DNA from: Prevotella sp. MGM2
Lineage (GTDB): Bacteria > Bacteroidota > Bacteroidia > Bacteroidales > Bacteroidaceae
Direction of reading: 5' to 3'
DNA: 50,350 bases
Assembly: GCF_002933955.1 (NCBI RefSeq)
Contig: NZ_BEWW01000286.1
Span: 1 to 50,350 of the forward strand
Part shown: positions 1-9,110 of the stretch, in pieces
Numbering within the stretch: position 1 is the stretch's first letter
Layout of the letters: every line of letters begins with the position of its first letter
Position numbers and translations under genes: made by a program
Notes under the pieces: generated by a model
What the model saw: only the letters and a program-made list of their open reading frames with translations
The model's database searches: none
Told to the model about the DNA's origin: nothing

Positions 1-92
1 TTTCAGCTCTCGAATTTTAACAAATGCACCGGAATTTCGGCTTGACCCGGAAAAAATCCTGTTTCCGATAATATGACGTTTCTGTATCTTTT

Positions 93-320
93 TCAAAGAC
101 GTTCGGCGCATTCGGCCGAGAGATCGTTGAAGAAGTTGCGGTTGAGGATGTGCGACACCCGCCTGAGCAGTTGTGTGTCAATGCTGTCTCGTTCGAATAT
201 CTTGTAGATGTGCGTCCGTGTGTAACACAACTGGCCGGCAAACCACGTGACACTGCGTCCCTGTCGGCGGAGTTCCTGGCGGATGAGTTGTCCGATATGT
301 ATTGGGGGTGGGTGGGACAT
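93..320 (-). CDS. Small helix-turn-helix (XRE-like) protein
   Basis: 75 residues. The segment IGQLIRQELRRQGRSVTWFA followed by a second helix around TRTHIYKIFE and a third around DTQLLRRVSHIL has the helix layout of a Cro/C1-type DNA-binding domain. This whole-protein HTH type is common in Bacteroidetes and has no effector domain. It probably acts as a small DNA-binding regulator, but nothing in the sequence names its target. It lies downstream of the possible structured RNA at 382-692 on the same strand, so the two could share a transcript. The start is the ATG ending at 320; no other Met precedes the HTH. Confidence 0.6.
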   Translation of the reverse strand: MSHPPPIHIGQLIRQELRRQGRSVTWFAGQLCYTRTHIYKIFERDSIDTQLLRRVSHILNRNFFNDLSAECAERL

Positions 321-381
321 GGAAATGAGAAGTGTGGCGGCAGTCCCCTTGCCTTGGTGAGGGATGATGGGGTGGAATAGA

Positions 382-692
382 AAAAGCGTGGGGATTCTTA
401 CCTTAGCCTACCTCTAATTATCAGGCCTTCGCATTGCCCCCTATTCCGAGATAAGCAACGCAGAAAGCCCACGCAGATATGTGTATAACATACAAGCCCC
501 CATTCATTCCCGTGGGGAAAGAATGAAGTGTAAGGAATTTATAACATATCATACGGGACGTCTCGTTGCGGCAGCTTTCGGAACAGGATTCAAAGTTGCG
601 AAGTTTGATAATATCCAAGTCTGCGCGTGTAAACGCCCTTCTGTCGTCTCGCGGCCACCCGCCCCGCAGGGTGCGGCAGGAAGCATGGAGAC
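382..692 (-). ncRNA. Candidate structured RNA, family not recognised
   Basis: This part of the 321-838 gap has no convincing gene. On the minus strand it starts just after a good -7 box (TACTTTTG, 698-705) and ends in a U-run (382-386). A 7-bp stem pairs 468-474 with 387-393 just before the U-run and encloses a second 7-bp stem (455-461 with 431-437). A further hairpin lies around 501-525. The only ORF inside (421-618 minus, 65 codons) has no recognisable features. It does not match tmRNA, RNase P, SRP or 6S signatures that I know. It could instead be a long structured leader of the HTH gene at 93-320. Confidence 0.3.
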
Positions 693-697
693 TAGTG

Positions 698-705
698 CAA
701 AAGTA
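698..705 (-). promoter_or_regulatory. -7 box of Bacteroidetes-type promoter
   Basis: The minus strand reads TACTTTTG, a match to the TAnnTTTG element. No clear TTTG -33 box is seen at the usual distance. It would start transcription near 692, heading into the candidate RNA at 382-692. Confidence 0.4.
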
Positions 706-794
706 CGCTTTTTCGGCGGAACATGGAGTTATTGTAACTTGATTTTTTCATTTTTAAACGCTTTGCCGTGGCGGGCTGCGGCGTGTGGTTGTAT

Positions 795-864
795 TTTGAA
801 AAAGGATTACTTGGAATTTGAAATGCAATACTTACAATTTAAATTCCAAGTAACCCTTTTGAAA
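795..864. repeat. Dispersed three-unit palindromic repeat, copy 1
   Basis: First of six copies of an intergenic repeat built from variants of the 20-bp unit AAAAGCATTACTTGGAATTT. Here a forward unit (about 801-820) is followed by a forward variant (about 821-840) and a reverse unit (841-860). The reverse unit supplies the last codons and the stop of the phosphoesterase gene at 839-3328. It is AT-rich and self-complementary. Confidence 0.85.
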
Positions 865-3328
865 GGTGGCCGGCATACGCCGCTGAGCGGCCGTTTTCCA
901 CCTTTATCTTCAGGGGCGGCGTCCCGCTCTTCGGCAAAGATGAATGGGGTGCCCAGTGGGCGTTTTCGTTGCCGGGGAAGGCCATTGTGCCTTTGGCTGC
1001 CATTTCTCCGGCCGGCTTGCCGTTGACAAAGAGGCGTGTGACGCCTGCCGCAGCGTCGTAGGTGGCCACCACGTGGTAGGTTTCGCCCGCTGTGGCCGTG
1101 ACGTTGCTTTTGAGGATTTTATAGCCGCCGCCCACGTAGGCGTAGAAGCATATCTGTCCGCCCGAAGCCTGCTCAATGCCTGCGAATCCGTTTTCCTGTC
1201 CGCTGAGCACGCACATGTTCGAGAGGTTGTCGGGGGTATATACCGTTTCAAGGCTGAAGGCATTTTGGAAGGCTGTTTTCATGGCGGCGTTGCCGGCATA
1301 GTCCACGCGATAGTAACACTGGCTGTTGCCTGAGAAATGGGGCACATGACCGTTCTCAGACGCCTTGTCGGCCATTACGGGCAATTCCGTTCCGTGAGTG
1401 ATGGTGCTGTTCTGTTCGGAAATGTCGGTGGCTTCGCCGTTGCTGTCCCACACAACGTCCAGCAAGTCGGCCGTGGGCCGTTCGGTATCGGGATCAGGAG
1501 TATAGGCCGCTATGCGGAAAGTCTCGCTCACCAGCGGAGCGGATTCGTTGTTGTAGGAGTCAATGGCCCTGACGCGTGCCGTCAGTTCCGTTTCTTCGGC
1601 AATGCCGTTGAAGGTCATTGTGAAACTCTTCGGCTGGCGGCTGTTGAGGTAGTAGCCCGAGAAACAGGTCCGGCTGCTCACGGCTCGCCCGTCCTTACCG
1701 GTGATTTCCACGACATAGCGGTGTACCGCCTCGTCGTCCGTGGCCTGCGGGAAAGTCATCGTGCAGCCGTCTTCAGTGATGTCGCTCACCGTGAGGCGGT
1801 CGGTTTCGGCAAACCAGGGAGCTTTGCCGCCGGTACGGTCTTTATAGGTGAAAGCCGTTCCGTCGTGAGGAGCCGTAACGTGCCATCGCGGCAGGATTTC
1901 CTCGTTGGAGTAAGTGTCCCAGCGCTGTATTTCCAGATTGCTGTTGCCGTCGGCCTGAACAATGAGTCCTTCGGTGATGCGGTCATATTGGTCGGGATGT
2001 ATGCCCTCGTCCACCGCGTCAGGTTCTATTTCGGAGTAAGTGGAGGAGCCTGCGTTGACGCTTGTGAAGACATTCTGGCTGATGGAGCGCGGATCGCCGA
2101 GCGGAAAGTGGGAGTGGCCGGTGAACAGGACAATCTGCGGGTATTGTTCAAGAATGTCGGTGAGCTGGCTGCTGCCCCATCCGCCTTCGCCGGCGCACGA
2201 TCCGTACACGGTGCCGTAGGCCGGCACGTGGGTGAACACGAATATGGGTTTTCCCGGATAATCTTCGGCCGCACGGGCCAGGGATTTTTTCAGAAACTCG
2301 CGCTCGGTGTTGCCGTAGCCGTCGTAACCGCGTCGGCCGCGGATGCTCACGAGAATGAAAGGATAGCCTTTGATGTCTATGAACTGGTCGAGCGGCTGGC
2401 CGGTGGCCGTGCGGAAATTTTCATGGCCGTCGGCATCGTAATTGTCGTGGTCGCCTTGCACGCAGTAAACCTTCACGCCGGCGGGTATGTTGTCGGTATT
2501 GGCGAATACCCGCTTGAAGTCTGCGTACTGTTCCTGCGTGCCGCCGTCTGTCAGGTCGCCGCAGACGAAAAGGGCGTCGATGCTGCCCTTCGAGAGAAGG
2601 TGCCGCAAGGCTTGGGGTACTTTTACCAGAGGGCCTTCGCCTTTCTGATTGCCGAAGTGGAGGTCACACATGACGGCAAAGCGCGGATAGCCTTCGAACG
2701 ACTGGCTCACAGACACTGTTACGGGAGTGCCCCCTTCGGGCGACAAGATGATTTTGTCTTCGCGAAGACCGGGCTGTGCCATGGCTTCGGCGGTGTATTC
2801 GTAGCACACGGCACCGGTTTGCCGGTCGGCGGTCTTGCCTGTTTGCTTTACCCATGCCGGAAGTGTCTGTGTGAAACCGGTGTTGGCCGCCAGCGTGAGG
2901 GTGAAACGCGTGTCGTTGTTGATGAGGCTCACAGCCCGTTCGGCCACGATAACCTGCGGATGGAGGCCGAGTTGCTGCAGGCGTATGCTTGCGTTCCGGC
3001 CGTCTTTGGCTGTCAGGGCCACGGTGGTTTCACGCACATCGTTTTCAGTGTTGGCCGGCACAGAAATGTTCAGTGTTCCGTTTTCCAGAGAAGTGCCGCA
3101 CCAGGTTTGGGATGCTGTGGCGTTCACTTTCAGGTTGGTCTTGACCGTAGCCGCATATTGATGGCTTGCGGCCGTGAGAAGGATAACGGAGTCAGAAGGT
3201 GAGAGTGTCAGATAGGTGCTGCCTTCAGGGGCAACGGCTGTCAGAACATACCGCTGGGCTTGTAGCGGTACCAATGATAGCGTCAGCATCATGAGGAGCG
3301 CGACGACACCATTTCGTTTTCTTTTCAT
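839..3328 (-). CDS. Secreted BACON/metallophosphoesterase/LamG protein, 3' end altered
   Basis: The start chosen is the Met before KRKRNGVVALLMMLTLSLVP, a clear signal peptide ending near LQAQ; a Met three codons earlier is possible. Then come two BACON-like beta domains, a calcineurin-like phosphoesterase with all expected metal motifs (DLHFGN, GDLTDGG, GDHDN, FTHVP, GHSH), an FN3-like segment and a LamG/concanavalin-type domain. It probably acts in the periplasm or at the cell surface on a phosphoester or phosphoglycan; the substrate is unknown. The LamG domain stops early: after GTMAFPGNENAHW the sequence changes character, and the last codons (KGLLGI then stop) come from a dispersed repeat. 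The C-terminus is therefore probably truncated or frame-shifted. The gene stands alone, with a promoter at 3418-3449. Confidence 0.8.
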   Translation of the reverse strand: MKRKRNGVVALLMMLTLSLVPLQAQRYVLTAVAPEGSTYLTLSPSDSVILLTAASHQYAATVKTNLKVNATASQTWCGTSLENGTLNISVPANTENDVRETTVALTAKDGRNASIRLQQLGLHPQVIVAERAVSLINNDTRFTLTLAANTGFTQTLPAWVKQTGKTADRQTGAVCYEYTAEAMAQPGLREDKIILSPEGGTPVTVSVSQSFEGYPRFAVMCDLHFGNQKGEGPLVKVPQALRHLLSKGSIDALFVCGDLTDGGTQEQYADFKRVFANTDNIPAGVKVYCVQGDHDNYDADGHENFRTATGQPLDQFIDIKGYPFILVSIRGRRGYDGYGNTEREFLKKSLARAAEDYPGKPIFVFTHVPAYGTVYGSCAGEGGWGSSQLTDILEQYPQIVLFTGHSHFPLGDPRSISQNVFTSVNAGSSTYSEIEPDAVDEGIHPDQYDRITEGLIVQADGNSNLEIQRWDTYSNEEILPRWHVTAPHDGTAFTYKDRTGGKAPWFAETDRLTVSDITEDGCTMTFPQATDDEAVHRYVVEITGKDGRAVSSRTCFSGYYLNSRQPKSFTMTFNGIAEETELTARVRAIDSYNNESAPLVSETFRIAAYTPDPDTERPTADLLDVVWDSNGEATDISEQNSTITHGTELPVMADKASENGHVPHFSGNSQCYYRVDYAGNAAMKTAFQNAFSLETVYTPDNLSNMCVLSGQENGFAGIEQASGGQICFYAYVGGGYKILKSNVTATAGETYHVVATYDAAAGVTRLFVNGKPAGEMAAKGTMAFPGNENAHWAPHSSLPKSGTPPLKIKVENGRSAAYAGHLSKGLLGI

Positions 3329-3417
3329 GGCGTTCATAGAGATTTGTTTTTGTTGATAATAAGCAGGGATGTAAAGATTGGTCATGACAGTTTGTGCCAT
3401 ACGTTTTATTGTCGTCG

Positions 3418-3449
3418 CAAAATTAAGTGGTGCCGCTCTCAAGAACAAG
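3418..3449 (-). promoter_or_regulatory. Promoter of the phosphoesterase gene
   Basis: The minus strand shows CTTG (3449-3446), a 20-base gap, then TAATTTTG (3425-3418). This fits the Bacteroidetes -33/-7 pattern with one mismatch in the -33 box. The transcript would start about 80 bases before the ATG at 3328. Confidence 0.6.
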
Positions 3450-3713
3450 GGCATATAGATGGTCATATAGAAAGTAATATTTTCAAATGGTTGACTGATA
3501 GTGATTTGTGTTTTGTTTATATAGATTTGAATATAGTTTGTAAACAGAGGGGAAAATGCTGAAAAAAGCCTTCCCCCTCTGTTTGCCATCATTCTACGCA
3601 CAATGCCGCACCGCGTACCGAGGGCGTCCGGTCCGTTGCGGAATGTGAGTTGTCAGTCGGGTCGCGTCATTTTTGTAATGAAATACGTCGGGCCTGACAT
3701 TTTCCGTTACCGC

Positions 3714-3747
3714 ATTGGTTTCGGAAAGAGAGAAAAAGCTAACTTTG
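3714..3747 (+). promoter_or_regulatory. Promoter of the DUF6377 gene
   Basis: TAACTTTG at 3740-3747 matches the -7 consensus perfectly. ATTG at 3714-3717 could be a weak -33 box with a 22-base gap. The ATG follows at 3807. Together with the promoter at 3418-3449 it makes the 3338-3806 gap a divergent promoter region; nothing else is seen in that gap. Confidence 0.55.
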
Positions 3748-3806
3748 CGGATATTAATTTTGTTTGGCCCTTCGGCCCGTTTTGTCCTTCTTACAATCCC
3801 GTGACT

Positions 3807-5405
3807 ATGAATTTCCGCCATACCGCAGTCAGGTTGTTCCTTTCCGCTATATCAGGAGTCTGTGCCGGCATTTTGCCCGCTCAGGCCGAAAATCTGGATT
3901 CCTTGCTCCAAGTACTCGACACCTGTCTTCTTAACAGGGCGCATTATGAAGAGGTTTTTCAGGGAAAAGCCCTGGCGGTCAAAAAGCAGGCGCAGCATGC
4001 CGCCACAAAGGAGGATGCCCTGAAATACTGGGACCAGCTCAGCATCATGGAATTTGGCCGTCATGGCGATGAGGCCCTTTCGGCCTGTGAAAAGGCCGGT
4101 GCTCTGGCCCGTCAGCTCGGGCGCTACAGGCTGGCGGCCGTAGTGGCGCAGCGCGAGGCCGCGGTGCTTGGCATGTGCGGCTTTCCATGGGAAGGCAAGG
4201 CGCTTCTCGAAAGCGCCTTTGAAGATGCTTTGTTGCGTCCTTATCTGCAGAAGAGTCATTATACTGCGCTCTATGATCTTTACGATTATTTTCATGCCTA
4301 TGACTTGCCCTCCTCATTGCTCAACCGCAATTATGCTTTTCTTCAGACGCTGGAGGATTCCATCCGCAAGTATGAGACCGATTCCACCGCCCTTTCGCTG
4401 ACTTTCCATTACAGTACGCGGAAGGTTGACGACATGGTGGTATTGCTCAAGCGCCGCCTGGAAGAAGTGCGGCCCGAAGTGAAAGGCGTTATCGCCACCA
4501 CTATTTCAAACAAATATTTTCTTAAGCGCGACATACCGTTGCGCGATTACTACTGGGCTTTGGCCGCCATCTTCAACATCCGTTCCGCCCGCCACGACAA
4601 TGAGGCGCTCACCCGCCTGGCGGCACGAATGGTTGAGACGGGCGACTGGCGGCGGGCTTTGCTCTACGGCCGTGCGGCCTATGAGGAGGCCCTGACGTAT
4701 AATTCGCGTTCGCGTCTGCTTGAGACGGTGCCTGTTATGGCCGCCACAGAGCGGCATGTGACGGAAGAGGCCCAAAAGCGCTTACGCGTGTTCCGTATAT
4801 GCGTTCTTGCCGTACTGTTGCTCGCGGGCTGTATGTTGCTTGTGGTTGTGAAACTGAAAAGGAGGAACAGGAAACTCGTAAGGGAAATGGCGCTTTTGCG
4901 CCGGACTCTGGATGAAAACGAAAAGACGGCCGGCGAATGGCGGCTCGCTGTGGCCGACAAAAACGAAAGTGCCATGCGTTTCCTTAAGCTGGCGCTCGAT
5001 TCTGTTCTGAAGTTTGAGCAGATGAAACAGCTTGTACTGATGAAACTTGAGGCCGGTGAGAGCGAGCGGCTGAAAAAGATGCTGAAGAATCCGGCCTTGC
5101 TCGACAATTTCAAGGAAACGTGTCTCAAGCGTTTCGATGTGGCCTTCCTGCGCCTTCATCCAACGTTTCTCAAAGAAGTGAATGCCTTGCTGCGGCCGGA
5201 ATGTGCTTTGGTATTGTCTGATACGGAAATCATGAACAATGAGCTGCGTCTGCTGGCCTTTCTGCGCATCGGCATTACCGACAGCGCTCATATCGCCGCC
5301 ATTCTTGGAGTGTCGGTCAATACGGTGTATTGCTACCGCACCAAGATTCGCGGTTGGGCCAACGACCGCAAGAACATAGAGCGTCAGATTGCCGATATGA
5401 AATGA
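3807..5405 (+). CDS. DUF6377-type membrane-anchored regulator
   Basis: 532 residues. Signal peptide at the N-terminus (MNFRHTAVRLFLSAISGV to AQA), then an alpha-helical repeat region of about 300 residues, one transmembrane segment (VFRICVLAVLLLAGCMLLVVV), a basic juxtamembrane stretch, a coiled coil, and a cytoplasmic C-terminus ending in a DNA-binding-like helix pair (DSAHIAAILGVSVNTVYCYR). This is the layout of the Bacteroidales DUF6377 family: a periplasmic sensor joined through the inner membrane to a LuxR-like helix-turn-helix. It probably senses an envelope signal and regulates transcription; its target is unknown. The start was chosen because the signal peptide begins there and a good -7 box lies 60 bases upstream. 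Confidence 0.75.
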   Translation: MNFRHTAVRLFLSAISGVCAGILPAQAENLDSLLQVLDTCLLNRAHYEEVFQGKALAVKKQAQHAATKEDALKYWDQLSIMEFGRHGDEALSACEKAGALARQLGRYRLAAVVAQREAAVLGMCGFPWEGKALLESAFEDALLRPYLQKSHYTALYDLYDYFHAYDLPSSLLNRNYAFLQTLEDSIRKYETDSTALSLTFHYSTRKVDDMVVLLKRRLEEVRPEVKGVIATTISNKYFLKRDIPLRDYYWALAAIFNIRSARHDNEALTRLAARMVETGDWRRALLYGRAAYEEALTYNSRSRLLETVPVMAATERHVTEEAQKRLRVFRICVLAVLLLAGCMLLVVVKLKRRNRKLVREMALLRRTLDENEKTAGEWRLAVADKNESAMRFLKLALDSVLKFEQMKQLVLMKLEAGESERLKKMLKNPALLDNFKETCLKRFDVAFLRLHPTFLKEVNALLRPECALVLSDTEIMNNELRLLAFLRIGITDSAHIAAILGVSVNTVYCYRTKIRGWANDRKNIERQIADMK

Positions 5406-5638
5406 AACGTCAATGAAAGGTCAAGGCTTTGCCCACGGCGTTTCGTTTGGCTTTTGTCCTTCGGAGGTGCGGTGATAGCCGGTAAAAGTGATAAAACGCG
5501 CTCAAACGGGAATATATTTTTCAGATTACAGAAAGGTATTTGGTGAGTTCTTCGTAATTTTGTCCAGACAAAAAAGCCGGTACCGGCGTCTTCTGCCGGT
5601 TGAGTGGCCCTCAACCTTTTTGAAATCACTTAAAGACA
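5406..5638. other. Intergenic stretch with short palindrome
   Basis: No gene is seen. A 12-bp perfect palindrome GCCGGTACCGGC lies at 5576-5587, about 50 bases before trmH. A TAATTTTG box is present at 5555-5562, but its nearest TTTG (5539-5542) is too close to form a standard promoter. The start of the trmH-dsbD-tcdA transcript is probably here but is not resolved. Confidence 0.4.
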
Positions 5639-6169
5639 ATGCGAAAACTTACTGTAGAAGAACTTTGCCGCATGGATGTGACGGCCTTTCGTGCCGCTGA
5701 AAAACTGCCCTTGGTCGTTGTGCTCGACAATGTGCGCAGTCTTCATAATGTAGGCTCTGTATTCCGCACGGCCGACGCTTTCCGTCTGGCGGGCGTGTGG
5801 CTCTGCGGCATAACGGCCTGTCCGCCGTCGGCCGAAATACACAAAACCGCTCTTGGAGCCGAAGACAGTGTGTCCTGGACTTATTGTGACGACACGCTTC
5901 AGGCCGTGGAACGCCTGCGTGCGGAAGGCTACATTGTATTGGCCGTAGAGCAGGTGGAAGGCAGTCTTAAACTCGACACATTCCGTCTTGATCCTTCGCG
6001 GCGCTATGCTCTTGTTATGGGCAATGAGGTGAGGGGAGTGCGTCAGGATGTGGTCGACGCCACCGACCAGGCGCTCGAAATTCCTCAATACGGCACGAAG
6101 CATTCCATGAACGTGTCCGTTACGGCCGGCATCGTCATGTGGGAGTTTGCCCGCCAGTTGCGCCGGTAG
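5639..6169 (+). CDS. TrmH/SpoU-family RNA 2'-O-methyltransferase
   Basis: 176 residues, a single SPOUT catalytic domain. The three family motifs are visible: LDNVRSLHNVGSVFRTADAF (motif 1, with the catalytic Arg and Asn), VMGNEVRGV (motif 2), and EIPQYGTKHSMNVSVTAGIV (motif 3, part of the SAM-binding knot). It methylates the 2'-OH of a ribose in tRNA or rRNA using S-adenosylmethionine. The short form, lacking an N-terminal L30e-like substrate domain, is close to TrmH/TrmL; the exact target nucleotide cannot be told from sequence. It is first in a probable operon with dsbD (36 bases downstream) and tcdA, another tRNA-modifying enzyme. Confidence 0.85.
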   Translation: MRKLTVEELCRMDVTAFRAAEKLPLVVVLDNVRSLHNVGSVFRTADAFRLAGVWLCGITACPPSAEIHKTALGAEDSVSWTYCDDTLQAVERLRAEGYIVLAVEQVEGSLKLDTFRLDPSRRYALVMGNEVRGVRQDVVDATDQALEIPQYGTKHSMNVSVTAGIVMWEFARQLRR

Positions 6170-6205
6170 TTGTATGACCAGTATAAGAAAATAATCAAAT
6201 ACATA

Positions 6206-8251
6206 ATGATGAAAAGAAAAATATCGTTTTTCCTTTTTTGCTTTGCCCTTGTGCTCACAGCAGCGGCACAGGCCGGTTTTTCGGTTTCGTACAAACGTGT
6301 CAGTCCCACTGAGCTTGACATTGTTTTCACCGGTAAGATTGACAACGGCTGGCATGTTTACGCCACCGACCTGCCCGCAGGCGGCCCCATGTCCACCACG
6401 TTTAACCTCGACGAGATAAAAGGTGCGCGTCTCAAAGGCAAGTTGCGCGAGGGAAGTGGCCGTAAAACCGTACATGATGACATTTTTGACATGCAGGTGA
6501 GCTATTTTGCCGGCACGTGCACCTTCACCCAGCGTGTGGAACTGACAGACAAGAACTATAGTGTGACCGGCTATCTCGACTATCAGGCGTGTGAAGACAA
6601 CGGCGCCTGTGTGCCCGGCAAGGCGGAGTTTTCCACCGTTGGCACCGACGGGCCTGCCGCCGCTGCCGCTCCAGCTACCGAAAAGGCTGCCGAGGCCGCT
6701 TCAGTTTCCGCGCCGCTGCCTGCTGCCGCTGCCGACAGTCTTCCCGCCATAGGCGGCGATTCGCTTTATGTTGCCGATACTGTGGCTGCGGCCGTTTCAT
6801 CCGGCAGTGCCGGTGCCGGATGGTGGGCGCCCGTAATCGAGGAACTCAAGGCCTTTGGAGGCGATGACTCCGGTGTGGCCGACATGGCCTGGTGGTACAT
6901 CTTCCTGCTCGGTTTTGCCGGTGGTCTTGTGGCTCTCTGCACGCCCTGTGTGTGGCCCATCATTCCCATGACCGTCAGCTTCTTTCTCAAGCGCTCCAAG
7001 GATAAGGCCAAAGGTGTGCGCGATGCCGTTATCTACGGCATTTCCATCATCGTCATCTACGTGAGTCTTGGTCTGGTCATTACCTCCGCCTTTGGCGCCA
7101 ACGCGCTCAACGACCTTTCCACCAATGCCGTTTTCAACATTCTTTTCTTCCTCATGTTGCTGGTGTTTGCCGCCAGTTTCTTCGGCGGTTTCGAAATCAC
7201 GCTGCCCTCATCGTGGGGAGCGGCGGTGGACAGCAAGGCTGAGAAAACCACCGGTCTTCTGAGTATTTTCCTCATGGCCTTCACCCTTTCTCTCGTCAGC
7301 TTTTCGTGCACCGGTCCTATCATCGGTTTCCTGCTTGTGGAGGTCAGCACCTCAGGCGGTTCCGCCCTGGCGCCTACGGTGGGTATGCTTGGTTTCGCCC
7401 TGGCTCTGGCGTTGCCTTTCACGCTGTTCGCCCTTTTTCCGGCATGGCTCAAGAGTGCACCCAAAAGCGGCGGCTGGCTCAACACCGTGAAGGTGACACT
7501 TGGTTTTCTCGAACTGGCCTTTGCTCTCAAGTTCCTCTCCGTGGCCGATCTGGCCTACGGCTGGCACTTGCTCGACCGCGAAACCTTCCTTGCCCTCTGG
7601 ATAGCCCTTTTTGCCTTGTTGGGCTTCTATCTGTTGGGCAAGATACGCTTTCCCCATGATGATGAGAGCCACCGTGTGAGCGTGCCGCGTTTCTTCCTGG
7701 CCCTTTCTTCGCTGGCCTTTGCCGTCTACATGATACCCGGCCTGTGGGGAGCGCCGCTCAAGGCCGTCAGCGCCTTTGCCCCTCCCATGTCCACTCAGGA
7801 CTTCAACCTCGACCCGGTGAAAGTAGAGGCCCCGTTCACCGACTACGACGCCGGCATGGCCTATGCCCGTCAGACAGGCAAGCCCGTAGTGGTGGATTTC
7901 ACCGGTCACGGCTGTGTGAACTGCCGGAAAATGGAAATGGCCGTATGGCACGATGCCAAGGTGCGCGACCTGCTCATGAAAGATTACGTGCTCATTTCGC
8001 TTTATGTGGACGACAAGACACGCCTGCCCCAACCGCTTGTGGTGACTGAAAACGGCGGGGAAGTGAAGCTGCGCACCGTTGGCGACAAATGGAGCTACCT
8101 GCAGCGTCATAAGTTCGGCGCCAACGCCCAGCCCTTCTACGTATTGCTCAACGCGCAGGGCACGCCGCTCAACCATGCCTATACTTTCGACACCGATGTC
8201 GACAAATTTGTCGGATTCCTCAACGCCGGACTGGAAAAGCATCGGCCATGA
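6206..8251 (+). CDS. dsbD: Thiol:disulfide interchange protein DsbD
   Basis: About 681 residues. Signal peptide (MKRKISFFLFCFALVLTAAA), an N-terminal DsbD-alpha-like domain with the redox pair in YQACEDNGACVPG, an Ala-rich linker, a central membrane domain of about eight helices with its two Cys (ALCTPCVWPIIPM and FSCTGPIIGF), and a C-terminal thioredoxin-like domain with GHGCVNCRKME. All three disulfide relay centres are present, so it should carry electrons from cytoplasmic thioredoxin to periplasmic thiol proteins. The start is placed at the Met-Met before the signal peptide; an in-frame Met 12 codons earlier would add a non-signal extension. It overlaps tcdA by four bases (ATGA), so the two are translationally coupled. 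Confidence 0.92.
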   Translation: MMKRKISFFLFCFALVLTAAAQAGFSVSYKRVSPTELDIVFTGKIDNGWHVYATDLPAGGPMSTTFNLDEIKGARLKGKLREGSGRKTVHDDIFDMQVSYFAGTCTFTQRVELTDKNYSVTGYLDYQACEDNGACVPGKAEFSTVGTDGPAAAAAPATEKAAEAASVSAPLPAAAADSLPAIGGDSLYVADTVAAAVSSGSAGAGWWAPVIEELKAFGGDDSGVADMAWWYIFLLGFAGGLVALCTPCVWPIIPMTVSFFLKRSKDKAKGVRDAVIYGISIIVIYVSLGLVITSAFGANALNDLSTNAVFNILFFLMLLVFAASFFGGFEITLPSSWGAAVDSKAEKTTGLLSIFLMAFTLSLVSFSCTGPIIGFLLVEVSTSGGSALAPTVGMLGFALALALPFTLFALFPAWLKSAPKSGGWLNTVKVTLGFLELAFALKFLSVADLAYGWHLLDRETFLALWIALFALLGFYLLGKIRFPHDDESHRVSVPRFFLALSSLAFAVYMIPGLWGAPLKAVSAFAPPMSTQDFNLDPVKVEAPFTDYDAGMAYARQTGKPVVVDFTGHGCVNCRKMEMAVWHDAKVRDLLMKDYVLISLYVDDKTRLPQPLVVTENGGEVKLRTVGDKWSYLQRHKFGANAQPFYVLLNAQGTPLNHAYTFDTDVDKFVGFLNAGLEKHRP

Positions 8252-8982
8252 TCAGTGAGGAAGAAATATTTCAGCGTACTGGACGCCTGATCGGAGCAGA
8301 AGGACTCCAACGGCTGCAAACTGCAAGCGCCATTATCTTCGGCGTGGGCGGCGTGGGCAGTTGGTGTGCCGAGAGTCTTGTCCGGTCAGGCGTCCGCCGG
8401 CTGACAATGGTAGATCCCGACACCGTGCAGGCGAGCAACATCAACCGCCAGTTGCCCGCCACTGTTCTCACCTTGGGCCGGCCCAAGGTCGATGTGCTGC
8501 GCGAACGCCTGCAAAGCATCAATCCTTCGGCCCTCATCACGGCTTTGCCTGAGGCCTATTCGCCCGATAATGCCGCCGGTTTCCGGCTGTCGGACTACGA
8601 TTATGTCATCGATGCCATCGACAGTCTCGAAGCCAAAGCCCATCTCCTGCGCACCGCTGCCGACGCCGGCGCGCGGGTTTTCGCCTCGATGGGCGCCGCC
8701 CTCAAAATGGACCCGCAGAAAATCCGTGTCGCCGAATTCTGGAAAGTGCGCGGCTGTCCCCTTGCCGCCGCCCTGAGGCGCAAGTTCAAGAAGCAGCACC
8801 TCTTTCCCAGCCGTAAGATACATTGCGTTTATAGCGAGGAATTGCTGCCCAACCTGGGCCTTAGCGCCGAAGACCCCGGTGCGAAAGCCTGCATCAACGG
8901 TACCATGGCTCATGCGGTAGCCATTTTCGGATTCACTCTGGCAGGCCTCGTGGTTCAGGACATCCTCTCACGAGAGAAATGA
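8248..8982 (+). CDS. tcdA: tRNA threonylcarbamoyladenosine dehydratase (TcdA)
   Basis: 244 residues, ThiF/HesA/E1-like fold. GVGGVGSWCAESLVRSG is the nucleotide-binding loop, VDPDTV the Asp that contacts ribose, and SNINRQL the conserved Asn-Arg motif. The C-terminal part (KIRVAEFWKVRGCPLAAALR, GTMAHAVAIFGFTLAG) matches TcdA/CsdL rather than ThiF or MoeB, which carry a Cys-x-x-Cys zinc site not seen here. The enzyme activates the carboxylate of t6A37 in tRNA with ATP to form cyclic ct6A. It starts inside the dsbD stop codon (ATGA overlap), and with trmH makes a small redox/tRNA-modification operon. No partner csdA or csdE is in the window. Confidence 0.9.
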   Translation: MISEEEIFQRTGRLIGAEGLQRLQTASAIIFGVGGVGSWCAESLVRSGVRRLTMVDPDTVQASNINRQLPATVLTLGRPKVDVLRERLQSINPSALITALPEAYSPDNAAGFRLSDYDYVIDAIDSLEAKAHLLRTAADAGARVFASMGAALKMDPQKIRVAEFWKVRGCPLAAALRRKFKKQHLFPSRKIHCVYSEELLPNLGLSAEDPGAKACINGTMAHAVAIFGFTLAGLVVQDILSREK

Positions 8983-9110
8983 TCAGGGCAGTTTCGCCGA
9001 TAACGGCAAAATGCGGGGAGAGGTGTCATATCCTCTTGTCGCCATGTACCGGAAAAGGCCTGTCTTGCCATTCGGATGGCAACCAATGAATAATTCAGCA
9101 CCATAAAATT

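Noticed and set aside
421-618. 65-codon minus-strand gene
   Set aside because: No domain, and it lies inside the stem-rich region better explained as RNA or leader.
1337-3202. Long plus-strand reading frame of 621 codons
   Set aside because: It lies antisense to the phosphoesterase gene, whose motifs are complete; the frame has no recognisable domain and arises from codon bias on the other strand.
9065-9082. Hairpin TTGCCAT/ATGGCAA with a UUCG-like loop as a terminator
   Set aside because: No T-run follows, and the stem is only 7 bp; it may be incidental.
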